Assembly: GCF_963662255.1 (NCBI RefSeq)
Contig: NC_085051.1
Coordinates: 55,467,101 to 55,531,100 of the forward strand
Origin: Cinclus cinclus
Lineage: Eukaryota > Chordata > Aves > Passeriformes > Cinclidae
Direction: 5' to 3'
Length of the DNA: 64,000 bases
Shown piece by piece: positions 39,216 through 51,046 of this stretch. Under the pieces are notes generated by a model. That model had not been told where the DNA came from. It was given only the letters and a program-made list of their open reading frames with translations, and searched no databases. How positions within the stretch are numbered: the stretch's first letter is position 1; every line of letters begins with the position of its first letter. The position numbers were made by a program, and so were the translations under genes.

Positions 39216-41393
39216 ATTCAGACTTGCAGCTGAGTTTGGAGCACCCAACCTTACAAAGCAGCAACTCCACCCTGGACACCAGACAGGGACAGCTACAAAC
39301 CAGGGTGGAAGCTGGGGGAGGCAGCTGAGGGCCTCTCTTTGTTTCCCCAGGTTCCCTTGGCAGTGTGGTATTGCAGGCTCCTCCAAAGCATCAAAATTAG
39401 GCTTCTGCCCATATTTCACTCTCCAGGGAAATATGATTCCAATTAGAGACAAGAAAGGACCACGCAATTTATCAGGGTAAACAAGATGTCGCATGCTAGG
39501 CTGCAGAAAAGCATCACATACATTCTCCTTAATAAAGAGGCTTTTTCTGGAGTTGTGACACCCATTGAAAAGCTAACAGAAATGTAGCTGGAGCAGATGG
39601 TAACTGAAAATGTGCATCCTAGAGCAGGAACTTTAGCAGCAGAACAAGTCCCTGGCACTGAAAGGGCACAATTCCCAATACCCAAATCCCACGGCTCTGA
39701 AGTACAGTGGAGCCATGCACCGAGCTATACTGGCAGTATGGATGGTCAGCAAATAAAAGTGACACCACAGAGGTGAATTTTCAAATCAAATCAGATCTGA
39801 GATCACTACCAAGGGTTTTTGTCATACTCATAGTAGGCATGATTTGGTTTGCTATTATATATTCATATGGTTCCATTCACAACAACCTTGTTTCATTACA
39901 GTGGATTCCACTGTGCTTCACAGTCCTGCTTCATTTCTTCCAAGGCAAATTCTTCAGGAGATTAACCTGACACATTTACTCCCCTGATAATAGATCTTGT
40001 CTTTTCTGATATCATTACCAATTTCAAGCACATAGCAAGAAATAGGCTTAAAATTTTTAAAAAGTAGTGACTTGAAAGCTTTCTTGTTCCCACATTTTCT
40101 TGGTACAACACATTTCACTTTACATGTAATGTTGTAAAATTCAGCTCAAGTAAATACAAAATAAATTATTAAGCTTCTTCCAGTCCTAAAAACCATCTTT
40201 GTTGAACTTGAAGTGCTCCAGCACATGGCACAAATCTAACTGGAGTTCAGATTTTAAGGAGCCTGAAGCAGCAATTGTTCTTTTCTTGGAGTTCAACATA
40301 TTATTCTTATGTTTCATGAGCACAGAAGACATTAGTGAAGATAAACTGTGCAACTGGTAATTGAAATTAGAGTTGCACCATCTATTATAGTAACATCCAC
40401 TGTGCTACATCAACACACTGGGAATGAAAAGGCTTTTGCATATGAAGCACCAGTCACGATACTCACTGGAACAAAAATGCGGTAATAAATTGAATGAAAT
40501 ACATTTACACAACATAAAGTTTCCTAAAATTACTTATATTGTTGTTACTAGTCTTCTACCATCCTGACAGATAAAATAAGTAAACTCCTAGTATAATTCT
40601 GGGAGATGTGTCTGAGGAAAGCCAGGCTCTTTCTAAAGCTCAGCAAGTTCACAGCAAACAAACCTGTTCAAAACATCTGTTTGCTTCTGAAAATACTGAT
40701 GTACATAATATATACCCACCTTACAAGGAGAAACCTGCATGATCTTTGGAAGAATTCTTTGAACTACCTTCCTCCCCAAATTGCAGAAATTACCAAACAT
40801 TTCTGAGATTTCAAAATTAGGATTTTTGATAAATAAGACGTAGATAAAACTATTTTGTCTTTGAAATCCAAGTCACCATTAGGTGATTATAGTATCAAGA
40901 AAGCTGTAATAAAAGGGCCACCAACTGAAAAACTACCCAGTTTAAGCATACTCCTGGGACCTGCCTAGCATTTCACCTCTTTATACATTTCTTCCAAATC
41001 CACAACTTTTTACAAGACTGTAAAATTTGCCTGTCATTATCACACCAGGAAACAAAAGCCTTTCTGTATTTAAACTGATTAACACAGTAACTGCTACTTT
41101 ATGTGATATTAAAAAAAAGAAAGCCCACCCAGAGACTGCACCTGTCTGCTTGGGGTACCCATTTTTTAGGGAGAATCTAAAGTCCTCTGTGTGGAAATAA
41201 CAGCACAGACTGTTTTAGAGCAAGAAAATATTAGAAAAATGTAAATTAATATCAGCTTCCTATTTCCAGAGCGCTTCAGACTGTATATGAAGATGATTTC
41301 TAAGACACATGACAAACTTGGCTACATCATCTGTCCAAATCCAGTGTGGTAAGTAAAATTATTTGCAAAAGGAAAGCAAGAAAGATATTTATC

Positions 41394-41412
41394 TATATAT
41401 ATATATATATAA
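41394..41412. repeat. (TA)n microsatellite
   Basis: About nine TA units in the large intron. Confidence 0.85.
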
Positions 41413-41692
41413 ATTTCTATTTTTATACCATTACAGAAGAACTGCTTTAATCACCAAGAATGAGTATTCAATTCTCATCCTGTAACTTGGTACTCCCTGT
41501 ACTGGCATCTTCTAATTGGCATCAGGACTAAAGAAATAGCTCTTTAAAATCCGACTACAACTCCAATGAACTAAATGACTGGATCAAAGCCTGGTTACTC
41601 ATGGTGCTACTGCAGTCAGATGCAGCTTACTAAATATTTAAAATACATAAAAATAAATATGCAGCCCTGTAAATCACTACAAACCAAAACAA

Positions 41693-41735
41693 TAGATGAT
41701 CTTTAAAGACCCTTCCAACCCAAACTATATGATCC
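41693..41735 (+). mobile_element. CR1 LINE 3' end fragment, plus orientation
   Basis: TAGATGATCTTTAAAGACCC followed by TTCCAACCCAAACTATATGA matches the CR1 3' terminus in the forward direction. About 43 bases survive. It is oriented opposite to BRF1. Confidence 0.82.
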
Positions 41736-43220
41736 CATTTCTGCAAATGCCTCCTGGAAAAAGACACATTATGTGATTCATTCATTTTCTAATAAGCAAT
41801 GTTCAGGAGTTTTATTTTTATAAATTGCATAAAAATTATGACGATTTTTGTATCCCTAGGAAAGTATTTAGCCATTCACCTCTCAGAGGAACAATGCTGA
41901 ACAAAGGCAATGAATGCAAGGCATATAAGAACAATGCAGAACACAGAAATTTATGCATGCCATTTAAAAGGCATGGCATTTAAAAAAATAAAAAGTGTAT
42001 CATAAATCTTTAATTATAAGGAAAAAAAAAGCCCAACGAATGTTTGTCAAGTCCTTGATAATATTTAAGCAAGAGCACTGCCTACTTCATGAGTGCAAAA
42101 TCTTCTTAAGTCACTTATCTGCATGTATCCTCAACCTCCTCTGAAGTGTACTGCTGCAAAATTCATTGTATCTGCTAATCATCATCAGGAAACTCTGTTA
42201 TGCATCTTAAGGACGTACTTTAGGTTCTCAAGAGGAAAAATAAACACATTTTATTAGCCGCTTTTGGAAAATACTGATTTGTATTTATTTAGAAACCTTT
42301 TCAAGTTGCACCACTGTTAAATTAAATATTTATGGCATGATTTTCAAAGAGTTTAACACCTGTTAAGTTTTACATGTTGACTCCATCAGGAGTTCCAAGG
42401 GCCCAACATTTCTGCAAAGCTCAGAAGTGACAAGTGGGATATGGTGAAGGAGCTTGAGCTTGGATGTCACTGCTCAGCTCTGAAATGCAACCAGGATCCT
42501 GTCTAGCCCCTACTTCCCACCCAGCATTGCATTTCGGATAACTGAATTGGTCCTACTTTACTGGAAATACCAGAAATATGACTCATTAATACCTGCTAAC
42601 TGCAAGTAAAGCATAAGCTAAATGCTGTTAAATTAATCCTCAATGCATGCATCTTCCCTATCCTCTCCCTAATGGTAAACTTAACATGCAACATACAGGA
42701 GAGTCTAAAATCCCCAGTGAGTCAACAGCTGGAAAGCAAAGCATTTGATACTGACAATAAGAAGTTGAATGAGGATGAAGCCAAAAATACAGAATAAAGA
42801 AGAAAAGATGTCTGATACACTGTAAAAACCTGCATCTGGTGACAAGTGGGGCCAGTGATTTGGGCGTTTGGCTTCTCAGCCCAAACTGAAGCCTGTGCCT
42901 CATGGCCTCACTGCCAAATGAAGTTAAAATAAGGGGTTAGGTTTGGCCATTCTTATTTTCCCCAGCTTCTGAGAGATTTGCACTTGCTGTCCTTCCCCTA
43001 CCATGTTTTCAGGTATCCCACATATCCCGTCCTTTCACAAAAAGATGTTTTCTCACACCTTGTAGGTGGCTGCCCTCCTGCGCTCCTGGGTCCCTTACCC
43101 AGTTTCAACACATGCCAAAATCTGAACAACAGTGCAAAGACATTATTTCATATTTTAAAATTCAACACCAAGATTTCCTTGCAGCATTTGGCCTATAATT
43201 CTGGCAGTAAATGAACAGGC

Positions 43221-43237
43221 AATAAATAAATAAATAA
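43221..43237. repeat. (AATA)n microsatellite
   Basis: Four AAATA/AATA units close to the large-intron donor side. Confidence 0.8.
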
Positions 43238-43958
43238 CATCTAAGTAAGAAATTACATCAAAATGATTCAAATGATGATCCAACGTGACTTCATAAACCA
43301 AAGACAGATAAAATAGTTGAATATTGCAGATTGGACACATCAATCTCCTTATACATTTTACAGCACACTACAAATCTGCCCAGCAAGTTGAGTATTTCTC
43401 TCATTAAAACAGGAGCTTTCATCACACTATAAAACATTTTCAAAATGCAGACCAGAAAACCGACAAGCGTATTTACTGTAAAGCTTTGTATTTGTGTCAT
43501 CAATTAACAACAAAAGTTTGGAATAAAACGAAAATAAAAGCTAATCAAAGCAGCTAGCTGTCAAAACAGATGGGAATTATAGTTTTCAAATCAAGGAAAA
43601 AGGCAAAGCTTTCGAACATTTAGTGTCATGTCAGCTCATACAGACAACTTAAAGGAAGGACAGCAAATGTCAGGATTTTATGAAGAAAAGGTTTCCCTGA
43701 CTGATAGATTCACATTTATGAATTTCCATTGATTTTGGTGGATTTTTTGGCTTCAGGATGATTAACTCACACCAAAGCAGACCTCTGAAATGTGAACTAT
43801 AAATAAGGTGTCACCATGACAGTGCAGGCAAAATAAATAAAAACAGAGCCCCGACATTATTTTAGCCTCAAACAAATGTTTCAGTCCCTACATTGTCTGG
43901 CTCAGAAAGATACATAGACAGTCTCACAGACAGAGATATAAATGAACAATTGCAGTAC

Positions 43959-44215
43959 CTTTTTCCCACACTGTTTACAGGGTTGGCTATATTCCTACTG
44001 GCAATAGATTTTCTTCTTGACAGCTTCTTGGTGTTGGTGCTGTCATCAGTGCTGTCATCCTCTTTCTTTGGTGTGCTACTTCCTTTGCTGTTCAGGTCCC
44101 TTAGCACATTATAATTAATTTTACTTGAGATTTTCTTCTGTTCTAACATCTTTTCAATTGCCTCTCCTGCTGTGCTGGCTTGAATTGGCTCCCTCTTCTT
44201 TGCAGATTTCTTTGG
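43959..44215 (-). CDS. BRF1: BRF1 exon: end of TBP-binding block and Ser/Lys linker
   Basis: This is a 257-base minus-strand exon with acceptor TTTTAATTAAG (ending at 44216) and donor GTACTG. It starts in phase 0 as [20 protein letters not shown], continues [20 protein letters not shown], passes a Ser/Thr/Asp-rich stretch ([14 protein letters not shown]), then LSRRKS, and ends NSVGKR split in phase 2. Human BRF1 has near-identical text over the first half ([27 protein letters not shown]), which belongs to the Brf1-specific region contacting TBP. The second half is poorly conserved and probably disordered, with a basic, phosphorylatable RRKS motif. The acceptor is weak in pyrimidines close to the AG (TTAATTAAG), but the phase and protein match make it secure. 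Confidence 0.95.
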
Positions 44216-44493
44216 CTTAATTAAAATATAAAATTAGTGATGTAGATACAAACAAAGTTCCCATGAAGCAGAGGGGCAAGCTGGAGTGCAGCAGTCCTGG
44301 CTCAGGTGCTGCTGATGTGGGGGATGCAGGTGATGTGCCCAGGCTAAGCCAGTGCTCCATCTCCTGCCACTCAATGGGAGTGAAGGGTCTCTTTTCTCCA
44401 AGAGATGTGCTTGCTTTCTTGCGGAATACCCAGGGAGTTTACTAGAAATTCTTTACTTAACAGAGAGGTGAAGGATGGGCCATTTTTCACATG

Positions 44494-44509
44494 AAAAAAA
44501 AAGGGGGGG
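44494..44509. repeat. A9G7 homopolymer pair
   Basis: Nine A residues are followed directly by seven G residues. It is simple sequence that is likely prone to length variation or assembly error. Confidence 0.75.
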
Positions 44510-44735
44510 TGAACTATTGTTACAGGAATAGGGACCTCACAGCACAACCCAGCATGTAAATAAAGAATCTCCCCTGCTAAAACTGCCTCTAAAGCGAGAG
44601 TGAAGCTGGGTCACAACTCCCCAGAGCACTGACAACTCTGTATTGGAACTGTGACTGTGTTTCATATCAGATCTAAACACAGTGTGGGAAGGGCTCTACC
44701 CAACTCCTCCTCCATGCTGAAAAGGGCCCAGAGCA

Positions 44736-44752
44736 GGAGCAGCAGCAGCAGC
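44736..44752. repeat. (AGC)n trinucleotide repeat
   Basis: Five AGC units (GCT on minus). The tract lies in an intron and no coding frame is supported. Confidence 0.8.
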
Positions 44753-46042
44753 TTCCCAAGCCTGGGCTGGCAGCAGCACCGAGGGACAGGGGCAGGAGGC
44801 TGCAGAGATGGGAGCACTGTCACCTGCAGCTGCCTGTCCCAGGCACAGGCTGCAAGCCCAGCTGATGCTGTGCAGAGCCAGGCAACCAGGAATGACACCA
44901 GAGAACACTTCCAGCCATGTCCCATGCCTGGGTAGGTACAAAAAAAAAAACAAAAACCAACCCAGAACCTCTGTTTCTCATTTGGCATTTTCCTATTCAA
45001 AGGAAGGTTTTAACACCAAGCTCTGCGGGAGATTTATTTTTTAATGGATAATAGCCCCTCTGTTTACCTACATGGGTCAAGTGCTACCTTGAAATTGGAA
45101 AGCACCATATTAATCAAGTTCTACTCAAGCTGTCAGAAACAATAAAGGGTTAGAGAAAAACTCCTGTGTTGTCTGAACAAAAAAGTGGATGTTTGGGCTA
45201 CTTGGCAGTGCCAACGAGTTATACAATTTTGAAAATTGCTGGTAGACTGCCACGTCTGCATAAACGCAGGATGAATGAGAAACTCTGAAGTATAAAACAG
45301 TGTTTCATTGTCTGGTTTTGTTTTTATTGTTAAAATACCTAGGGGAAGCAGGAAACTCTGCCTTTCGCATTAGTCGGAAAAAAAGACAGAGTATATACAC
45401 ACTAAAATCTAACATGGGTTTTAGCTGCACGTGGAAGATTTGACTTGTCACTTGCTCAATTACACAAAATACTAATGCTGTAAATCGTGAATATACGGCC
45501 AATTAGGCTGCTTTAAACTGCTAAACATGGAGACAGGACATGCCATTTGTTAACATAACCGTTGCATTCTTTATGAAAGGTAGAACAAAATACCCCTTCA
45601 AGTGACTGTAACAAGGATCTGTTCAGTTCTTCATAAAGAAATCATTATTGTAAGAGCAAAGAAAGCCACTGAAGTTATGGCAAGTACAAACAAATTCCCC
45701 ATGCACATGTTAAAAAAAAAATCAGACGTCTTAAAACCTGTATTTTAATAAGCAAGCAATTAGAACAGCAATCACAAATGCAAAGAGCTAGCTCTGATTT
45801 TGACATGCACAGAATTTTCTCATAATAGCAATTTAAAATAAAACTTTGGGCAAGAAAGTGTTTTACTCATCACCTAAAAAAATACAGCCTTGCAATTCAG
45901 TAACAGTTAGATGTACTGTAGCTTTTGCTCCTTTAGTAGTGACCTCTACCATTATGCCCACACATCTACATGAGCTGATCAGCAGATATAATGAATTTCC
46001 AGGACATTTTCAAACAGACACAATTAATACACAATTTAATAC

Positions 46043-46098
46043 CTTGTGTTCCTTATAAATCCCAAGTTCTTTCTCTTTTGCTATTCTTGCTTCCTTTT
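46043..46098 (-). CDS. BRF1: BRF1 exon: [18 protein letters not shown]
   Basis: This is a 56-base minus-strand exon with acceptor TCATCTTTCAG (ending at 46099) and donor GTATTA. Its first two bases complete a Glu codon begun in the previous exon, and it then reads [18 protein letters not shown], ending in phase 0. Human BRF1 carries the same residues at this point ([19 protein letters not shown], as recalled). The segment is a charged helix within the Brf1 TBP-binding domain, in the block that lies along TBP in the yeast structure. An intron of only 88 bases separates it from the exon at 46187-46268. Confidence 0.95.
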
Positions 46099-46186
46099 CT
46101 GAAAGATGACAAAAGGGTAACCAGCATGAAGATTACGTATTTCAGCAGCACAAGCCAAAAGGCAAATTTCAGTCCTACATACTTAC
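46099..46186 (-). other. Short BRF1 intron (88 bp)
   Basis: It has donor GTAAGT and acceptor TTTCAG, and is near the lower size limit of vertebrate introns. No internal feature is seen. Confidence 0.92.
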
Positions 46187-46268
46187 CTTTTTGTTCCTTC
46201 AAATAATCTGCATTTTCTTTCATCCACAGCTCTGCTTTTATCTGAGCTTCAGCTTCATTAAGTATATA
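46187..46268 (-). CDS. BRF1: BRF1 exon: [18 protein letters not shown] helix
   Basis: This is an 82-base minus-strand exon with acceptor TTCTCTTTTAG (ending at 46269) and a consensus donor GTAAGT. It starts in phase 0 with [18 protein letters not shown], continues NADYLKEQK, and ends one base into the next codon. Human BRF1 has YILNESEARVKAELWMRE followed by NAEYLREQRE here, as recalled. The differences are conservative (Arg/Lys, Val/Ile). This helix belongs to the Brf1-like TBP-binding domain, which in yeast wraps over the TBP-DNA complex and also supports Bdp1 binding. The low divergence in this part contrasts with the fast-changing C-terminal tail. Confidence 0.95.
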
Positions 46269-47829
46269 CTAAAAGAGAAAACAAATAATCTTTCAGAAAT
46301 CAAATTGAAAACCATAGAGCAAAACTGAACTGAAAAACCACTGGCAAGGTCAATCTATATGCCACTTAAAAAAATACATTAAAAGAAAACATGAGTGATA
46401 TATGACAATCAGAGAGCATTTCTAGTAACATCTGAAGCTGGCACAAGCAAAAACCTGTTTACAAAAAACAGTACTTGGTTTCCAAACTATGATGAAGTGA
46501 CCAAAAACCACGCAGGACTCATTATACATGGTCTGTTAATTGAACAAAAATGATCTGGGTTTATGATCTTTTTCGAATGATACAAGAGGTTATCATGACA
46601 ACGTGGTTGTCTGTAAGTAATTCTGTGTGTTGATGGTGGTCTGTAATTCAAAACAGGATGGGAACCATTGCCCTGTGCAACCAAAACAAAAACATGTGTC
46701 TTCTGGGTAGGTTTCTGCAAAGCTGTACACAGAGTTAGTGAGATTATTAGTTCAATGGCCACATCTGTGTGAAGGAAACCAGCTCAGATTGCTGGAGCTT
46801 TAGGCCTCCAGATTTCAGACTGCTGGGCTCAGTAACCGCATGTAGATATTTTGCAGTTAACTCCATCTAGTCTCAGCAACATCTTTAGTGGGAATGAAGC
46901 TGTAAAATACACTATTCAGATGAATCACGGAAATAAATAGACAGATAGGTAGCACTTACATAATTGCAGATGACCTAAATGTAAAAATTAACCCAGCATT
47001 TATCACAATTATCAATGAAACAAAAGGTGTCAACAGATGATGCTGTTTGGGAGTGAAGAACAACAGAATGAAGATAAATTAGGTCATCCATCATGAACAT
47101 GACACTTGAATTTTAAGCAGTGCACCTGAGACTTGTAAAACTATGGTTAAGTGCAAGAAAAGCTATCTGACGTTTCTCCATCTTTTGGGTCCCAGCATTC
47201 TGATTTTCTCCAAAGTAACATGTACATCTAGGATTTCATAAGAAAAATAATTCCAGTCAAATGAAACTAAGGGAGGTGTCCTTCCTCTGAGGGCTAAGCA
47301 GGCGAGCAAATATCTGTGCAAGTCCTGGTTTATCAGACCAATATTTTCACTCTTTCATCTGCTTCTATTAAAAGTGGGCCATAACAGTAAAATCCACTTT
47401 TTCCTCGCTCAGTTAGTCATTCATTCCTCTTAGGGTTTCAAAGATTTCATAATCTTGGGCTTACAATATTACAGTCTATTGCCACAGAAATGAACATGAA
47501 GTCATAAAAGCAGAGTTATGACCTCAACACAGAGCCTAGGAAGAGCAGAAAATGTGTTCTTCCCTTGTGATTGTTTAAATTATGGACTGGCTATGGTGAA
47601 AAACCTCAGCCTTCCTGCTCCCTCCATTCAGTGCTCGCTCAGATCGTGAGACCCTAATGCCCAGCCTAGCAAATCCCACCTCACAGCTACGTTTTGGGGA
47701 TCAATAACTCCTGTGCAACTTCATCAGTCTCAGTGATTTTGTACCCCAAAACGAGTTTTTCGCACTGACATTATCTGCTCAAATGACACTGTAAATCAGC
47801 GTGGCAGCTGGAGAGGGCATCAGGCTCAG

Positions 47830-47940
47830 AGAGCTGGACTGTCCAGTGTCCAAGTGCTGACCAGCTGTGTGGCCTCCAGGCAAGCCTTTTCCACAGCCAT
47901 TGTCTGTCCCACTCAGGCTATATGTTAAATGGTATTTTTT
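47830..47940 (+). mobile_element. MIR-like SINE core fragment
   Basis: GACCAGCTGTGTGGCCTCCA followed by GGCAAGCC, CACTCAG and ATGTTAAATGG matches the order of MIR core landmarks (TAGCTGTGTGACC, GGCAAGT, CCTCAGTTT, TGTAAAATGG). It is strongly decayed, as expected for an ancient amniote SINE. The family was assigned by eye only. Confidence 0.6.
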
Positions 47941-48179
47941 GCTGCCACACAAATAAAAATAAATCCAGAAAACATTACAGAAATCTTTGGAAGTACATAG
48001 GAGCCGCACATGCTGGTTTTACAGTTTGGTTTCCATGGCAGCCTCCTATGTTGAATCTATCTTAATTAATGAATTTAGAGCTCCACCAAACTTTTTAGAG
48101 TTCTCCTTTGGAATAAAAGACGTTCTAAAACATAATTATTCCAGCATGTTAAAAGCAAGCAGCAGCAGCAGGCTCATAA

Positions 48180-48193
48180 ATATATATATATAA
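48180..48193. repeat. (TA)n microsatellite
   Basis: Short TA repeat next to an (AGC)n run (about 48159-48171). Confidence 0.75.
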
Positions 48194-48389
48194 CTTGGGC
48201 AAGGAACACCAAATTCACAGGTTTGCATGAACATTACATTTCAGACCACTGAAATTGCTCAAAGCTCTCCATAAATCAGAGAGAATAGGCTACTGCAGAG
48301 AGAGGATAAACCAGGTAAGAACCATTTTGTCTTTCTCAGATATCCAGACAAGCAGGAGAAGAGACACCTGGGACAACAGGGCACCTTAC

Positions 48390-48451
48390 CCGATCTATTT
48401 CACTGTCGTCAATTCCGCTCAGATCTAATTCACCATCTCCTGTAGTCTCAC
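48390..48451 (-). CDS. BRF1: BRF1 exon: start of TBP-binding block (GELDLSGIDD)
   Basis: This is a 62-base minus-strand exon with donor GTAAGG and acceptor TTCTTTTCTGTAG (ending at 48452). The first two bases complete a codon begun in an upstream exon (Gly if that base is G). It then reads ETTGDGELDLSGIDDSEIDR and ends in phase 0. Human BRF1 has GDGELDLSGIDDLEIDR here, as recalled. This is the conserved acidic entry to the Brf1-specific TBP-binding domain. A second in-frame acceptor, ACTACAG, lies 12 bases inside the exon. Its use would remove four residues and give exactly the human-like junction G-DGELDL. Which acceptor is used needs transcript data. Confidence 0.93.
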
Positions 48452-49866
48452 CTACAGAAAAGAACACATTTTAATCAGCCCATATGTTTGTCCAAAATCT
48501 ATTGCAACTTCAGTTCTGCAGTAATGTAACACTTCAGGACTGTCCTTTAGAGATTTGCATCCTTCTGCCTTCATCTGGAAGGTTTAATGTGTTGCTGAGT
48601 ATTTTCAATACAGAACTTCACACACACAAATTCACCACTTTGGATTAATTTAAAATTCAGGAACCAGCACAGTCTTCATCAGTACTGAAAATCTGCCAGA
48701 GACTTCCAGTCGCCTTTTTTTCACCCATTTTAATTTACAGCCACAAATGTTCAGCAGGAAGCTGGGGAAACCATTTCAAAAAGATGAACACTTTTCTTTC
48801 ATCATAACAAAAATTTCTCTGTCAGAGCATATAGGTCAGTAATTTATCTCTAAATTATGACTTAGAAAATATTTTCTATTTTCAAGGAAGCAGCACAGAC
48901 CACTGCTGACAGTTACACCATGGCTTTCTTCTTGACTATATGCTTTCTTCTTGTTCTATAATTACAGTTTCACTGCAATTTTGCTAGTTTGGTAGTTATT
49001 AAGACTTCTGAAAACAAATTTTCAAATATTCCATCTATTAAAAAGTGTAACAGCACAGAACTGAGGCTTAATTTGGGATTGGCACAGCATAGAGCTGCAA
49101 AACCTGATTTTCCACATCACATTAAAGAAGTATAGTAATACACAATTAATGTAGTCCAGGTAGAGAAGAAAACAAATTATTTAACAAAGACTTATGCTGG
49201 TGAATGAAGCAATCTTCTTGGTCATCTCCATTATATCTAATAAAGATCAAACAAGAGATGACCTCACCAGTCCACTTGCAGAAAAATATAAACAAATTAA
49301 GTTTCAACAATCTACAATAACAAATTCAAACCAAAGTAGTGTAGAACAGCTTGGCATGTTCACAGTTCCCAGTCCTCAGTACCGAGGATGTGCCTCCCCA
49401 CAAAACAAAATCTTTGAATGGATTGTTTTCCCAGCCTGGAGCTCCTGCACAGTGCTGAACCAGAGGATGGTGATGCCAGCAGCAGCTCTAGATCCAATGG
49501 CAGGTCATGGCAACCAAATGGCAAAACCAAGCAAAGCTTGGAATTAAGAGCATTCCCAGAAGATAAAACAAGGATCTGCTTGGCAAAAGTCAGGGGTTTA
49601 TACCAGTTGCCAGGAGCACATGAAATCACAGGGCTGGGAATCCAACCAAAAGACCTGGTTAGGAATAAAGTCTGAGCTTCCTGAGGTGGTGCAAAGGATA
49701 TGACTGCTCAACTCAACAGACATTCCCTGAGATCAGCCACTGAGCACTCACAAATGTATTTTCAAAATCCAGCTTAAACAACCAACATAAAGTTTTATAC
49801 TGTCTACCCCAAGCCACAGGCAAAATGGGTTTTAACCCCCCAAAAATGTCCTGTCACAAGGAACAG

Positions 49867-50268
49867 TATAGAATCATTGGTTTGAGTTGGAAGGGACCTT
49901 AAAGATCACCTAGTCCCAATCCCCTGCCATGGGCAGGGACACCTTCTACCAGACCAGGTTGCTCAAAGCCCCATCCAGCCTGGATTTGAGCACTTCCAGG
50001 AACGGGGCATCCACAGTTTCTCCAGGCAACATATTCTAGTGTCTCACCATCCTGACAGTAAACAATCTCTTTTTAATATCCAGTCTAAGCCTTTTAGTTT
50101 GAAGCCATTCCCCTTTATCCAGCACTCCAAAGGTCCCTCACCAGCTCCTTTGTAGCTCATTAAGGTACTGAAAGACTGCAAATGGGTCACTCCAAAGCCT
50201 CTTCTTCTCCAGGCAGAACAATTTCAGTTTTCTCAGCCTTTCCTCAGCAGAGGTGCTCCAGCCCTCCA
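49867..50268 (-). mobile_element. CR1 LINE 3' fragment (about 400 bp), the longest here
   Basis: The plus strand reads TATAGAATCATTGG, GAGTTGGAAGGGACCTTAAA, CCTAGTCCCAATCCCCTGCC, ATGGGCAGGGACACCTTC, CCAGACCAGGTTGCTCAAAG, CCCCATCCAGCCTGG and later TCTTCTTCTCCAGGCAGAAC and GCTCCAGCCCTCC. This is the reverse complement of an avian CR1 3' end with its 3' UTR and part of the ORF2 end. It is 5'-truncated. Good preservation suggests a fairly young bird-lineage subfamily. It is oriented with BRF1. Confidence 0.95.
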
Positions 50269-51046
50269 TAACACTACGGTTTGATTTTTTTCCTGAGATT
50301 GTCTCATAAAAGTAATATCAAGTCTACCAATTTGGATAATTTGGTGCTGATTTGACCAAAAAGGCTTTAAAGAACATTTCTCACTGTTGTTACATTTAGA
50401 AATTAATTACACATTAGTCCCAGGCACCAGATTTACTTTACAACCCTTTTTCCCCAAAATACTTTAGAAGTGCAAAAGATTTTATAAAAACCACATAATT
50501 GATCAGTACATATGCTTTTCTTTTGGTCTGATCTCTGCACAGCGCAGTAAGAGCAGAACTTTCTGCACCAGTGCCAGCAGCTCCTCATGCAGGCACCCCT
50601 GCTACCAGCCAGGCAGGGATGCACCCCTAGGACATGGCCAAGCCTCCCCTGGCTTGAGGATGGGGAGGAAAAACGAGGTCATAAAATACATCCCCAGTGG
50701 TTAGCTGCCTTTTTAATGTGACTGACTGAAGCTCTTTTAGCAAAGCATAATCATTCAAAGCGTGGAGAGGAATCACCCAAGGGTGTGCAGGGTATTCTGC
50801 AAGACAGTACTGTACATCCCCCCTGGTAGAACCCAGACAGAAACTTCCAGTGAGCAAAATGGCTGAATTTTCCCCAAGGAAATGAGGAAATACTGTAGTC
50901 CACTGTCTGAGACACCTTCCCCGGAGATGGTCCACCTGGGTCCAAGAAATGTTCCATCACATAAAGTAAAACAGTTCAACAGCAGAGTGAAAGGGAGTTC
51001 AGACCAGGATAACCTGGCTCTCAGGTTGGAAGGAGTTCATACAAAA

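Larger units (their letters stand above)
9650..43958 (-). other. Very large BRF1 intron (34.3 kb)
   Basis: The intron runs from donor GTACTG (43958 downward) to acceptor TTTGCAG (ending at 9650). Both flanking exons fit human BRF1 with adjacent residues, so no coding exon needs to lie between them. I could identify CR1 fragments at 11138, 28905, 39051 and 41693, several microsatellites and homopolymers, and otherwise AT-rich unique sequence. GC-richer patches at about 14.0-14.6 kb and 22.8-23.4 kb have open frames on several frames but no convincing gene. No nested gene or structural RNA is visible. Regulatory elements cannot be excluded from a single sequence. Confidence 0.85.
44216..46042 (-). 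other. BRF1 intron
   Basis: The intron has donor GTATTA and acceptor AATTAAG. It holds an A9-G7 run (44494-44509), an (AGC)n tract at 44736-44752, and a GC-richer patch around 44.65-44.93 kb that is open in several frames on both strands. I could support no coding exon or repeat family in it. Confidence 0.85.
46269..48389 (-). other. BRF1 intron with MIR-like fragment
   Basis: The intron has donor GTAAGG and acceptor TTTTAG. It contains a MIR-like SINE fragment at about 47830-47940 and a short (TA)n at 48180-48193. The rest is unremarkable AT-rich sequence with no supported exon. Confidence 0.85.

Noticed and set aside
44640..44940. GC-richer patch with leucine-rich minus-strand frames as a coding exon
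   Set aside because: The leucines come from the (AGC)n repeat. Flanking BRF1 exons already join in frame, and no homologous human exon is expected here.
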